The notes beneath the pieces were generated by a model. It saw only the letters and a list, made by a program, of their open reading frames with translations. It did no database searches and was not told where the DNA came from. Both the position numbers and the translations under genes were made by a program. DNA of 64,000 nt from Bettongia penicillata ogilbyi (lineage: Eukaryota > Chordata > Mammalia > Diprotodontia > Potoroidae), in NCBI GenBank assembly GCA_023548195.1, contig JAJHZJ010000028.1:1506001-1570000 (forward strand), written 5' to 3'. The number at the start of each line of letters is the position of its first letter. Positions within the stretch are counted from its first letter, which is position 1. Shown in pieces: positions 1 through 10,349 of this stretch.

Positions 1-1440
1 AAGAGTGGAAAATCATCATAAAGAGACAGGTCACCATCTAGGTCTTGGTACTCCTTTTACAAGGCATACTTATCAATATTATTTCCTTTTGTGTTTTCAG
101 TAAGACATCTGGTTAATCAAAATTGCTTCAAAATCCACAGGATTCAAATCAAAGCATCATCTGCTCCTATTCTCTCTTCCAGGAAGTATCACATTCTACA
201 TAAGCAGGATGAGTAAGACCAATCTCTTTCAAACATACACTCACATATATGCATGCATGCACACACTCATTCATCAGGAAAAGCCTAATATTAATCTCCA
301 GAGGTTTGGGTGCTAACTACAGGTACTTCCTCATAGAAGAAAAGGTGATGCATTCCTCAAAGCTATTGAGAACAATTACTTGTTTCAACTCACCACTCAA
401 CTATGGGTAGCATAATCTTCTCAGTTTCCAAAATCTATCAGGACCCACACTTGCCTCCATAGGCTATGATCAAAAGAACTATTTCTGTGCCCTTTAGTCT
501 ATTCCTCTCTATAGCTGGCAAGACTCTTCATCTCATCCTCCCCTTCATCTTGGTGGTCATAAATTCTTCCAGGCAGGTACTGGAGCCACTGTACTAGAAG
601 GTAAGTTCTATATTAATATTTGAGATATCAAAGTCTCAGAATTAATCCTTACTGTCAGAACTCTCCTGTCTCCCTAGTGGCTCATCTTTATTAATCTAGT
701 CCTGGGATTCCTTGGCACCACAAGGTGTCCACAGTCCATAAGGAATATGATTAGGTTGATAGATGAGACAGAGAGACAGAGAAAGAGACAGAAAGAGAAT
801 CCTGCCATAAACTTATGTATTCTATTGATATCCCAATATTTCAATACTTCTAAGATGTCTCATTTTGTCAATATGGGTACTTCCCTCACTGACGCAGATT
901 ACAATAACTCCTTGAATTCAAGATAGTCTCTGAGAGTTGCTAAGACCCCCAAACTAATCACTTTGTAGACAGTCTAGATTCTCTATTACCACTTGTTCTA
1001 TAATCAGTCTTTCCAGATTTTTAAGACCTGTAAGAGTTTGCCCTCCCCTCCTTTATATATATAATGTGTATATATAACACATATATACATATAATCTTGA
1101 AAATACTTCAAGAATTCGATGTACTTCCATGCCATATTAAGATGTTTTTAAAGGACTTTAGAGGAAGCTTTTTAATATTCATTTTTTTCTTTTTCCTTAA
1201 AAATTTCATATACTAGTAAGCAGAGTTTTGCAGAAGATTGCAGCAAATGTTAGTGCATAAACTGTAAATGCCTTGTCACTATTCCCTTGCCTACCTCTCA
1301 TCATATATATTTAAAGGTGAGATGACCAAGCAGCACATGAAATACTGACAACTAAGGGTGAGGAGCAAGAATAAAAATTAAAATATACACTGCATTTAGA
1401 TTTTCCATAATTTTTAAATCTCATAAAATTATTATCTCCA
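1..1440. other. Unique AT-rich intergenic sequence
   Basis: I see no coding signal or recognised interspersed repeat here. Short simple-sequence patches occur: a GCATGCATGCACAC run near 250, a GACAGAGA run near 768-800 and an alternating TATA/ACAT patch at 1058-1095. Confidence 0.5.
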
Positions 1441-1672
1441 GATGCAGTGTGGTATGGTGAATAGGGAGATTGCCTCAAAATCAGGAAACTCTGAGTTCAA
1501 GACCCATTTCTTACACATACTGGCTCTGTGAAACTGGGTAAATCACTTAACCTCTCATTAAGCCAGGCAAGTCTATAAGATTATTAGTTGCTGAGAAAAT
1601 AAATGCCAGTCTATATTAGTAGAAGGAGTTTCCTCCTCAGAGTTCCCTCTACCAATGAAATCACAGGCCCCA
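1441..1672 (+). mobile_element. CORE-SINE-like tRNA-derived SINE
   Basis: A tRNA-like head (GAGTTCAAGACCC, box B-like) is followed by a 'gggtaaatcacttaacctc' segment. The tail contains 'gagtttcctcctcagagttccc' in two short blocks and ends at 'aatgaaatcacaggccc'. The copy at 40553-40757 has the same head and tail, which defines a family within the window. I infer a CORE-SINE of the MON1/MIR_Mars type; the exact subfamily is not resolved. Confidence 0.7.
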
Positions 1673-1794
1673 GGCTCTATCACTAACTATCCTTATCCCT
1701 AATTATTACCTGTCTCAGTACTTTCTGTTCTGCATATGCCAACCCCTGGACTCATAACATCCTTCTCTCTGCCATTCTTTATTCAATCCAATTT

Positions 1795-1860
1795 AATTCA
1801 ACAAACATTAATTTAGAACCTACTTGGTCCTTTGCTCTCTTGATTACTGAGGCCATGTAT
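1795..1860 (-). mobile_element. L2 3' end fragment (weak)
   Basis: The segment 'caacaaacattaattta' followed by 'cctacttgg' resembles the reverse complement of the L2 terminus (cctactatgtgccaggcac context). It is short and diverged. Confidence 0.35.
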
Positions 1861-2853
1861 GAATTTATACTATGGAATAAATGATCTGGTCAATGCTACA
1901 AATTATGAAGCTTGGGACTTCATTTGGCTTCAAAAAAATACTAGACCTTACTCTTTGAATCTATGCTCACTGCTCCTTCTTCCCCCCACAGATTAAGCAA
2001 TGCCTTCTAGTGATCTCTAGTTGGATGAACAATGGGGCTTAATCTCTCCTTTGTTTTCATATTTGGAGCTATCACTGTCTTAGAGAATTTGAAAGGAAGG
2101 AGAAGAAGGAGCAATCATCCTCCAGTATACTTTCTCCTTACTAACACATATTCTATTCATAAGCAGACATGCATGAAGCATGGACTGGGCAAGCATCTAA
2201 TACCCTGTTTTTGCATGGGCAGGGCAGGGAGGGGAGAAGGGATGATGGTGGAGGGAGAAAAGGAAAGAGAGAGACAGCGAGAGAGAGAGATGGAGAGGGC
2301 TCAATAATTATGTTTGTTCAGCATAACCAGGCAACTCAAACCTTGCTGTATGTATGTCTATGACTCTATGTGAAACCTTAAATTGGGTTTTATAAATAAA
2401 GGATAATCTATCAGAAAATTTTACAGGACCTTCAAAATACTTTCATTATAACCTTGAACTTAACGTTACTGGAAAAGAAGGGACTGGACAATGTTAATGC
2501 TCTTCCTTACATACTTTTCTCTCCTCTTTATTTGTGTTTTCCCATTTTACATGAATCATTTCCTCATATTTTCTGTTCAAATAACTTACCTTTCTCTTCC
2601 CTATCCCACTGAAAGCCCTTTGCCAAAGTCTTCCTCGTGGTGCACATAACATGGCAAGGAGATGACCTTATTTTCTAGAAGATTATCTCAATGAAGCACA
2701 AGCTCTAACCACCAAAATAGAAAGGTTTTGAATGTGGTTCTGGGAACAGTCTCCCTACATTTAGAGAACCTAATTGTCAAAAGGTTGGCCACCAGTTGAT
2801 TTCTCTTTGGCCACAGTAATTTGGCATGGAGAATTATAATCATTGTCTATAGA
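1861..2853. other. Unique sequence with a purine-rich patch
   Basis: No recognised gene or TE. A GA/GGGA-rich patch at about 2222-2292 produces spurious Glu/Arg-rich frames. The rest is ordinary AT-rich sequence. Confidence 0.5.
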
Positions 2854-2889
2854 AGATAGGTAGATAGATAGATAGATAGAGAGATAGAT

Positions 2890-2956
<67 letters not shown>

Positions 2957-2967
2957 GATAGATAGAT
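2854..2967. repeat. (GATA)n / (TAGA)n microsatellite
   Basis: There are about 28 TAGA units with a few interruptions (GAGATAGATGATAG near 2881). The long pure run in the middle predicts length polymorphism. The repeat also carries dense GATA motifs, but I infer no function from that. Confidence 0.97.
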
Positions 2968-3287
2968 GAAAATGATAAATTTTTTAAAGAACTGAAATAT
3001 CTCATCCTTGCAGCCTTTATAACAGAGTTTTAGAAGTCAGATGTTTCATTTCATTAGCATCCAGCAATCCATCTGAGTATGCTCAGTAGTTTGGTCAGGT
3101 TTTTATTTCTCAGAAAGGTCAGTTCTATACTGAATTTAACCAGTAATCCTTTCTCCTATATTCTAATTCAGAGGATTATCAAAATAACTCAGAAATTTTG
3201 GTCCCAAGAAAATAGTAATCTGGCATATATTCCTTAGGGCAGAGTAGACAACTAGGTGATATAGTGGTTAGATCACTGGTCCCTGGC

Positions 3288-3721
3288 TGTAATAGTAATT
3301 TAAATAGAAAGATTTTTCTCATTCATTAATAGGCCCATGTGCTCCGCTTAAATCACCCGGATGCCTAAATCACATATGGTGGGAGGAGCTTGCTGAACAG
3401 GTGGAACAGGAAGGGCAGAGCAGAACAGGCAGGCAGGCAGGTGTAACAAGGCTCAGGATCAATAGTGTTTGCTTGTGAGAAGGCTCCCACAGAGTGGGGA
3501 AAGCATAGGAATAACTTTGTCCAAGCAGTGATAATATTTGTTGACTTCTTGGTCACTGTGACAGATTTTGCTTTCTGGTTCTAGAATTTAGTTTTCTGGT
3601 GTCTAAATAAATGCTTTTCTTTTGCCTTCTATAAGGAGAGTCTTTTATACTTTGCAATTGAGAACTATGCCGGCATATTCATAGTTACCACCAGTGCTGT
3701 GAATATTGACTTGGTGATACA
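3288..3721 (+). mobile_element. Solo LTR, family A, copy 1
   Basis: This 434-bp element starts TGTAATAG and ends GATACA. It is flanked by the 5-bp direct repeat CTGGC at 3283-3287 and 3722-3726. An AATAAA polyadenylation signal lies at 3606-3611, about 110 bp before the 3' end, as in an R/U5 layout. A diverged homologue lies at 52692-53174, with shared blocks 'attaatagg', 'cttgctgaacagg' and 'gctgtgaatat'. There is no internal retroviral sequence on either side, so it is a solo LTR left by recombination of an endogenous retrovirus. It has no coding content. Confidence 0.85.
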
Positions 3722-3855
3722 CTGGCATCCAGAAAACCTCAGTTCAAATCTTGCCTCAGATATTATCTGTGTAACCTTGAGCAAGTCACTGAACCACTGA
3801 CTTACTTAGTTCCCTTATTTATAAAATGAATGATAATAGCATCTACCTCACAGAG

Positions 3856-4242
3856 TGTGGGAAACAAGGAAATTCTGTTTTCCACAGTTCTAGGTGATAA
3901 GGGTTGTGACCTAGCAAGGACAGTTTAGAGGTCAGAGACTAATGGACAGGCTCAAAGAGCTGTGTGAGGAAGGACCTATCAGAGAGGAGAACATGAAGTC
4001 ACTTGGGCAAGGGACAGTTTCATGGGAGATCCAACGTTCAGAAAACAGTATAAGAAGCCCCATCTTTCTGAACATATTGTAGTCGTCCTGTAACCTGCTT
4101 GGGGAGGCTACCCGTCCATTCAGAGCGAATGGACATAAAGATTAATAAAGGCTTTTCTGATTTCACAGCAAGTATACTTCTTTGTTTAAGATGAGCATGT
4201 TTCTCACTGTTGGAGGCTTGTTAGGCAGACTCACTTCTAACA
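3856..4242 (+). mobile_element. Solo LTR, family B
   Basis: This 387-bp element starts TGTGGGAAAC and ends CTAACA. It sits inside the same SINE as LTR A. The flanks are CAGAG (3851-3855) and CAGGG (4243-4247), a 5-bp duplication with one mismatch. A TATA-like AGTATAAGAAG is at 4048-4057 and AATAAA at 4144-4149, spaced as U3/R/U5 would be. It shares no similarity with LTR A, so it is a separate endogenous retrovirus family. It is noncoding. Confidence 0.82.
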
Positions 4243-4328
4243 CAGGGTTGTAGTAAAGAGTTAATATCTGTAAAGTACTTTGTAAACCTTAAAGCACTAT
4301 ATAAAGCTAGATATTTCTATTATTATTC

Positions 4329-4891
4329 TATTTATGCATGTTCATTCCCATCACTTTACTCTAGAATAAGAAGACTATTCTAGAAGATAGGGAGTGCTTT
4401 TCATTTCAAACAGGATCTCTCTCTGAGTTTATCGTATTCCCATAAACACTACTAGGAGGAAATGATCCAAAACAAAAATAAAGAATCTTTCTTTCTTTAG
4501 ATAGGATTCTTAAGACATGGGTAAAATATTTTTTTCTTAAATGGAATGTCTAATTACTCTGGCCCTGAGATAAGGCTTAATGGAGAATATGAATAATTCA
4601 AATAACAAACTTGGATTTAAAATCAATGTTAAAGAATGAAATTGTCCCTATTCTAAATGACCTTGAAATTTAATAGAAATCAATTATAAAAAAGAAGTAC
4701 CCATTTGAAGACAGGCATATGCTATAAATCAACACACTTTAATACTTGGTAAACTTCAGTGCAAAAAGGGGAACCAAAGAAGGATGGCCAAAAATATGTT
4801 GAAAAACATGGTTCGGAAATAAGGAAAAAAGAGAATAAAAAGACTTGTATTATGTATCATGGACACTTTCTTCAAGAAAAGAGTCTAGATA
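4329..4891. other. Unique AT-rich sequence
   Basis: No gene, TE or structured repeat recognised in this stretch. Confidence 0.45.
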
Positions 4892-5090
4892 CAGGGGTGG
4901 GGAACCTATGGCCTTGAGAGGCCACATGCGACCCTCAAGGTCCTCAAGTGCAGCCCTTTGACTGAATCCAAACTTCACAAATCTCTTTAATAAAAAGATT
5001 TATTTTGTAAAACTTGAACTCAGTCAAAAGATCTACCCAAGGACCTAAAAGACAACATGTGAACTCAAGGTCAGAGGTTCCCCACCCCTG
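4892..5090. mobile_element. Palindromic hAT-type MITE, copy 1
   Basis: Terminal inverted repeats CAGGGGTGGGGAACCT and AGAGGTTCCCCACCCCTG bound 199 bp. The two arms are complementary over much of their length around a central 'taataaaaagattta' region. The CAGGGGTG end is typical of hAT/Charlie elements. No clean 8-bp target duplication is visible, so it is old. Copies 2 and 3 are at 10670 and 13981. Confidence 0.88.
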
Positions 5091-5529
5091 GAAGTTATAG
5101 ACATGGTTAGCACCAATAAAATCATTAAAAAAAAAAAAAATGTATTATATTCTAAGAGGAAGGGGGAAAAACCCTCTCCTTAATCATGTGTTATTTCTAA
5201 ATTAGCTCTCTATGTATAGACAGACCATCAGTTTGTTGAAGTAAAGGTTAAAAATCAATACCAAATTAGACAAAAGTATATATAAAAAAATCTATGATTT
5301 TGTGAGTGTTGGGAAATCTATATCCATGACCTCCTATCATCAACCCTCCCAAATTACTCCGCCTCAGCCACCCTGAGGAATGACCATATTCAATTTCACC
5401 GCCACCTATAACCCTACTATTTCCATGACCTAAGACTCTGAAATTCTTCTGTTTAATCACAATCTACTTCAATCTCTCTCTCTGCCTCACTCCTCTTAAA
5501 CCTATTCTCTATCCTCATCACGATTTCTA
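5091..5529. other. Unique sequence
   Basis: Nothing recognised apart from an A14 run near 5128 and a polypyrimidine patch near 5470-5490. Confidence 0.45.
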
Positions 5530-6002
5530 TTCTCTTCCCCTTTGTTTTTGTATTATTCCATTTACATAGTCTATAACCAAACCAATTAGCTGTTTCCTGA
5601 ACATGCCATTTCCTTTCTCTGGTTAGTAATGGTTTCTCCTTCCCAAAATTAATTTGAATTTACTTCTCTGTGTTTATAGGATGACTGATCATAGGAGTAT
5701 ATTTAAAAAAAAAAAACAACCTTTGAGGTCATCCAGTTTGTCAGTTTACAGATGAGGTAACTGAATTCCAGGTAGTTTAAGTCATTTGTCAAGTCACGGG
5801 GAAGTTAGGTAGATTTTAATCTAGGTCCTCTGATCCAACATTTCTTTCACTGTATCCCAACTTTGCTACTTTGTGTCCTTCTATAGAATATGAAGTCCTT
5901 GAGGGTAAAAAAAATTCCACTTACAGCTTTGAATCCCCAAATGTTTATGACAGTGTCTTTAATATAGTGAATACTTAATGTTTGTTTAATTGAATTTTGT
6001 TG
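5530..6002 (+). mobile_element. L2 LINE 3' region, interrupted by a SINE
   Basis: The 3' UTR-like run reads 'tatgaagtccttgagggt', then 'gaatccccaaatgtttatg', then 'gaatacttaatgtttg', as in mammalian L2 ends. The upstream part (5530-5690) fits the preceding L2 segment. A MIR-like piece at 5700-5865 sits between them. Confidence 0.65.
5700..5868 (-). mobile_element. MIR3-like SINE fragment
   Basis: The pattern 'gtttacagatgaggtaactg' is followed by a degraded 'aagtcatttgtcaagtcac' and by 'ctaggtcctctgatcc'. This is the reverse complement of a tRNA-headed MIR-type SINE inserted in an L2 3' end. Confidence 0.65.
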
Positions 6003-6004
6003 AA

Positions 6005-6200
6005 TTAACTCAAATGTGTCAGATTAAGAGCCATTTCCTAATTGACAAGTGGTCAAAGGTTATAGGCAGTTTTCAAAAGAAGAAAAACAAATTCATAGTT
6101 TTCACCTAAAAAATCTACATTTGCTAATCATCATGGAAATTAAGTTAAAGCTGCCCTGAGGTATCAACTTAAATCCATCAAACTGGAAAACATTAAACTA
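6005..6200 (+). mobile_element. Marsupial L1 3'-region fragment
   Basis: The run 'aagagccatttcctaattga', then 'gtggtcaaaggttata', then 'gccctgaggtatcaactta' matches, as I recall it, the region near the end of ORF2 and the start of the 3' UTR in marsupial L1. It is truncated at both ends and decayed. Confidence 0.55.
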
Positions 6201-6595
6201 AGCAAAATAACCAAACTCCTGCCCAAGTGGAAAGTAGATTCTCTGCCTATCAAAACCATCAAATAGCACACATGTACAACTCATGGCTCAGATCAAAGAC
6301 TGAATTAAAGTTGAGATTTCTCTCAAATTGTTCATCCTGTTTAAACTCTCTCAAATCACTCTTTAGCTCATTCCCCTATGCAGGGTTTGCCCTTATAAAC
6401 ATTATGTGGTGGCTTCCTTAGCCAGAGAATACATTACTACTCCACAAAAAGGCAAAAGGCCTGTAGCTTTCACACAACTACTCAGGCTAATAAAAATCCA
6501 AACATAGTATAATCTCTATGTAACCCAACAGAAATTCAAAGTACAAGGGTTTCACATGGGATCCCTAAATAGTCCAAACAATGTCCCTTCTCCTT
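6201..6595. other. Unique sequence
   Basis: No gene or repeat recognised. The 64-codon open frame here has no family resemblance. Confidence 0.4.
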
Positions 6596-6732
6596 TCTGT
6601 CTCTAATACTTACTACTTGCATGCCCTTGGGCAAGTCACTGGATGTTGATTTCAGTATCTACATCATAAGGGAGTTGGAATAAATGGTTTCTAATGCTCT
6701 TTACATCTGTGTCCATGATTCTATTATCTATG
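6596..6732 (+). mobile_element. MIR/THER1-like SINE fragment
   Basis: Contains 'cttgggcaagtcactgg', then 'tcagtatctacatcataag', then 'atgattctatta', the order seen in the 3' two-thirds of a plus-strand MIR or THER1 SINE. Confidence 0.6.
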
Positions 6733-6734
6733 AC

Positions 6735-7290
6735 CTTATTTAAGAAAGATTAATCTGTTGGTGATACACAGAGTGACAGAAACACAGAGGTGCAAGAGAC
6801 CAGAAGCCAACAGACCAACGAAGAGACTATTGTAGTATATTTAATCATAGTGTGAGGCAATAAGGTCTAGGATGGTAGAATGGAAAGAAAAGAATAGATG
6901 TGAAACATATTATGAAAGGAAAAGCAGTTAGATAACTCCAAAATTTGGAGCCTGGATGTCTGTGAGATAAGATCTAGCTTTAGTTTCCTCTAATGGAAGT
7001 AGGTAAATCAGGAGACTTCCAGTTTCGAGGTGAATGAGGAATATAGTTTTTAATCATGTTGAGTTTCAGATGACATTGGTTTATCTAGGTGGAAATGTTC
7101 ATAAAGAAGTGGTAGATATCATATTATACCATAGCTTGGGAGATATTGGGTCTGGTTATATTTAGCTGTGATACTCATAGAAATGATAGTCATTAAATTT
7201 ATTGGTAGGATTGTATGAATTTTCTGAAGGAGAGAGTATAGAAAGAGATAAGGGCTAAGGGAACTGAATTCTGAGAACAATTTTCTCATC
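6735..7290 (-). mobile_element. L2 LINE, antisense internal fragment
   Basis: Order and wording match antisense L2 reverse transcriptase: 'aggatggtagaatgg', then 'catgttgagtttcagatgac', then 'ctaggtggaaatgttc', then a decayed active-site region near 7180. It has many indels and no frame survives. Confidence 0.55.
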
Positions 7291-7409
7291 TTAGTCACTA
7301 AAACTCAGGTTTTTTTCCCTTCCAAAATCTTGCAAATCTTAGGCAGTAGCAATTTAGCAAAGTCTAGAAGAAGCATCATTAATTTCCTTTAAAATATGTA
7401 ATCTGTTGT

Positions 7410-7550
7410 GTGACCTTCATCATGGCTTCCTTCAATATAAAATAAAGGGACTGGACAATATAATTTCTAAATTTCCTGCCTACTTTGGCATGCTATAACA
7501 AAATTATTTCCATGGCCCAATCTCAAATTCTGTGATTCTCTGACCCTACT
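7410..7550 (+). mobile_element. Degraded MIR-type SINE 3' fragment
   Basis: Contains 'tgtgtgaccttcatcatgg', then 'aaagggactggacaatata', then a short T/C-rich end, a diverged MIR-like 3' half. Confidence 0.4.
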
Positions 7551-8120
7551 CATAGCAGAAATGATTAATGCTGTAAGAGGGACATTCTGGAATTTGCCAA
7601 ACAGCTGAGCTTATCTCAGCAGCTTTCCCTGTTTCAGGGGAGTGCAACAGTTTCAGTGGATGCCACCAACAGGTGTGTAATTAAGTCTGATCCTTTTTTC
7701 TAGCATAGTCCCTTTACATTGATGGGTCTACAATTAAAACAACTCCTTCCCTTGAGGAGGATACATCAGTGTTATACTTTTCATCTTTAATTACATTGGT
7801 TGAAGATGAGTAAATGCACCAGAGATCCCAAATGGAAGGGAGCAAACTCATTAGGTAGTTGATAATCTGCTATCCAGCCTGCATTCAGATCACTGTTTCC
7901 ACACAATGAAGGTGGCCTTCGACATTTCTGCTGCAATAGCCCAGTGATTAACTCAACCAGCCACTGGCTGACTTTGTGTTGGGAACATGATTGAGTATTA
8001 TTAAAGAACTGGACCCTTAAAGGAAGCAGATTCAGTATCAAAGCCCTGGCTAATTTACTACCTCAGTGATTCTGAGCAAAAGAGCAAACTTTGCTTGTTA
8101 GCACTGTTTTTTAGAACAAA
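7551..8120. promoter_or_regulatory. Repeat-free block, candidate conserved noncoding element
   Basis: About 570 bp with no recognisable TE, between heavily repeat-laden flanks. Motif density is high: an E-box beside a homeodomain core (CAGGTGTGTAATTAAG at 7672-7687), TTTAATTACATTGG at 7787-7800, GGTAGTTGATAATC near 7853, and several GATTAA sites. Base composition is balanced and not simple-sequence. The enhancer idea is inference from texture and motifs only; I cannot align it to other species. Confidence 0.35.
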
Positions 8121-8384
8121 GGAGAGAGTTTTTGAGTTTTCATAGCACCATAGACTCTAACTAACATAACCGACAGAAGAAAAACGGGCAATCTTATTAT
8201 TTCAGTATATAAATTACAAGTTTCTGAATATGGGGGATTTGTGCAATTAGTACAACTATATTTAATTCACTTTTTTAATTAAATCTGAAGGGTAGTTTCC
8301 AAATTAATGCCTTGTATTTTTTAAATTATCCTTATCTGAATTTGTGAATTCACCTGTGTCAGGAACTCGATCTATTGATGCAGA
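8121..8384. other. Unique AT-rich sequence
   Basis: No recognised feature. It contains a TTAATTAAAT patch near 8275. Confidence 0.4.
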
Positions 8385-8548
8385 TTAACAATTCAAGTGG
8401 AATTTATAATCTTAGAGAATTGCCAGGGGCACTGAGATGGTTAAGTGACTTGCCCAGAATCACATAACCTGTATCTGTTGAAGGACATGAATTCAGGTTT
8501 TCCTGATTCCAAGGACGGCATTCTATCCACTATAATATTCTGCCTCTC
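8385..8548 (-). mobile_element. CORE-SINE-like SINE, antisense
   Basis: Contains 'gttaagtgacttgcccagaa', then 'gaattcaggttttcctgatt', then 'cattctatccactata', the reverse complement of a tRNA-headed SINE. It belongs with the copies at 9687, 29100 and 57780. Confidence 0.7.
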
Positions 8549-8916
8549 AATAATTAGAGTAAATGCTAGATGATAATTAAGGAACAGCCCAAACAGAAAT
8601 AATTTGAATTTGCTATTGACTATTGATAAATAGACACCAATTAACTACCTCCAAAAGAGAAAAAAAGAAAATCTATGCACCTAGATTTCTAGGATTCTCT
8701 ATAATTTAAATAAGACAACTGTCTTATGGTGGCAATGATAAAAATTTTCATGAACTATAGAAATTAGAAATAAAAATAGAAAAAAAATAGTGATAGGGAC
8801 TAGAGCTATGATTTCATCGATATAGGAAACTCTCTGGTATAGAAATTCCCATTCCCAATACAACACCTTCTCTATAAGTTAGAGAGTTACAACTTAGAGA
8901 GTTGCTTTGTCAAATC
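8549..8916. other. Unique AT-rich sequence
   Basis: No recognised gene or TE in this stretch. Confidence 0.4.
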
Positions 8917-9467
8917 TGCAAGAAAAACCACTGAGGCAGATCTTCAAGCCAATAGCACTTTATTAAATGGTTCATGGTCCTTTTAATGAAATAAACCTCA
9001 GATCTTCCTCACAATCTGAGATGCCGCCTGTCCCCAGGACCTTATTTTATAGGCTTGATACCCAGACACTCAGGAAAGGCAAAGTAAAATAAAAATCTCG
9101 GATTGAGGGCCAGAAAGAATACATCAGCATGGTGGTCACAAAATGGGCAAGGCAAGGGTCATCTCTGACGACTTAAATCATCATAAGATGGACAGAGCAA
9201 CACTTATCTCTAGGAACTAAGTGGTCATAAAATGGCCACCTGCTCATGCTGGGCAAGAGAGGGCAGTCCGCAGGTACAAAAATAAGTTGAGAGACTCCAT
9301 ATCACACCAAAGTCTCCTACCCACACTAGGATTGGATGTGGAATTTGAGCAAAACAGAATGGACATATCTTTGTCAGCATTCTTGTGGTTGTACAAGTGA
9401 GCTTCATAACTGGTAAACAAGTAATGAGCATTACATTAAAGTTTGAGCTCTACTGTAATAGTCTACA
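8917..9467 (-). mobile_element. Solo LTR-like element, antisense
   Basis: Read on the minus strand it starts TGTAGACTATTACAG and ends TTTTTCTTGCA. The minus strand carries a TATA box (CTATAAAAT at 9044-9052) and, about 80 bp downstream, an AATAAA signal (8959-8964). That is a canonical LTR promoter-to-polyadenylation layout. The ends are not confirmed, because I find no matching target duplication. No retroviral coding sequence adjoins it. Confidence 0.55.
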
Positions 9468-9686
9468 ATAAAAAACTCTTATCCAATTATCCCTATATGT
9501 TTTATGTAAAGTATGTATTAGTACATGGTTAAACTGGTACTATTGTTAGATGACTGACTATATGTGTATTACTAGATGAGCATATCACTTAATAATTACT
9601 GATACACCTTGTGGAATCACACTGAACTGACTAATACTGTTTGGAATGGGGAAGGGGTCCAAATAAATAATTTCTCACAGCCTCAA

Positions 9687-9808
9687 GAACCAAAAAATTA
9701 AGTGACTTACTCAGAATCACACAACCAGTATGTGTTCGCAGCAAGACTTGACCCTAGGCCTTCTTGAATTTGAAGCCAACTCCATTCACTATAGCATGCT
9801 GCCTCTCG
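9687..9808 (-). mobile_element. CORE-SINE-like SINE, antisense fragment
   Basis: Contains 'attaagtgacttactcagaa', then 'cacacaaccagtatgtgt', then 'ctccattcactatagcatgc', the same family as 8385-8548. Confidence 0.65.
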
Positions 9809-9819
9809 TATTTACAAAA

Positions 9820-10345
9820 TTAACTTTTAAAAAAATCTTTTCCTTGTTCACCTTCATGCCTTTGTATTTGCTAATGCTCAAGGTCTCCCTCCCTAACTGG
9901 TTCTTGGAATCTCTGTCTTCTTGTAAAACTCAATTTAAGCACTGTCTTCTGATGGAGACTTTTCTCAGTGCCCCCAGCAGCTAGTTTAACCTCTAAGTCT
10001 AACCTTTTATCTATTCTGTCTGTACCTGAATATTCTTCCTCCTCACCTCCACCAACTGAGTATTCTGACTTCATTAAGATTCAGGTCAAATATCACTTTC
10101 TGAAGAGGCCATTCCCACGCTGAAGACATATTCCATTCTACTAATGCTTTCTGTCTGAGATTAATTCCTATTCAGTCCATATTGTAATCTTGTATGTACA
10201 TGATTGCTTGCATATTTTCTCTCCCATTAAAATGTAAGTACCTTGAAGTCAGGGACCATATTTTTTACATTCTTTGACTCCCCAGTGCATATAGCACAGT
10301 GTTTGTCATATTGTAAGTGCTTTAAAAATGTTTGTTGACTAACAG
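9820..10345 (+). mobile_element. L2 LINE 3' region
   Basis: Order matches the L2 3' end: 'ttcatgcctttgtatttgct', 'aggtcaaatatcactttct', 'ttctgaagaggccattccc', 'gtaccttgaagtcagggacc', 'cacagtgtttgtcatattg', 'tttaaaaatgtttgttgact'. It is one of the better-preserved L2 ends here, and no ORF remains. Confidence 0.8.
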
Positions 10346-10349
10346 ACAA

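Larger units (their letters stand above)
3240..4328 (+). mobile_element. MIR-like SINE split by two solo LTRs
   Basis: Three collinear segments rebuild one SINE. The head is at 3240-3287 ('gtggttagatcactgg'). The middle is at 3722-3855 ('tcagttcaaatcttgcc', then 'gagcaagtcactgaacc', then 'taatagcatctacctcaca'). The tail is at 4243-4328 ('gtaaagtactttgtaaacc'). The gaps are exactly filled by two LTR-like elements, each bounded by TG...CA and a short target-site duplication. The SINE is therefore older than both insertions. Confidence 0.85.

Noticed and set aside
2854..2967. CRISPR-like periodic repeat
   Set aside because: It is a 4-bp microsatellite with no spacers.
7787..8041. 84-codon minus-strand frame as an exon in the repeat-free block
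   Set aside because: No domain, and motif texture rather than codon texture; noncoding constraint fits better.
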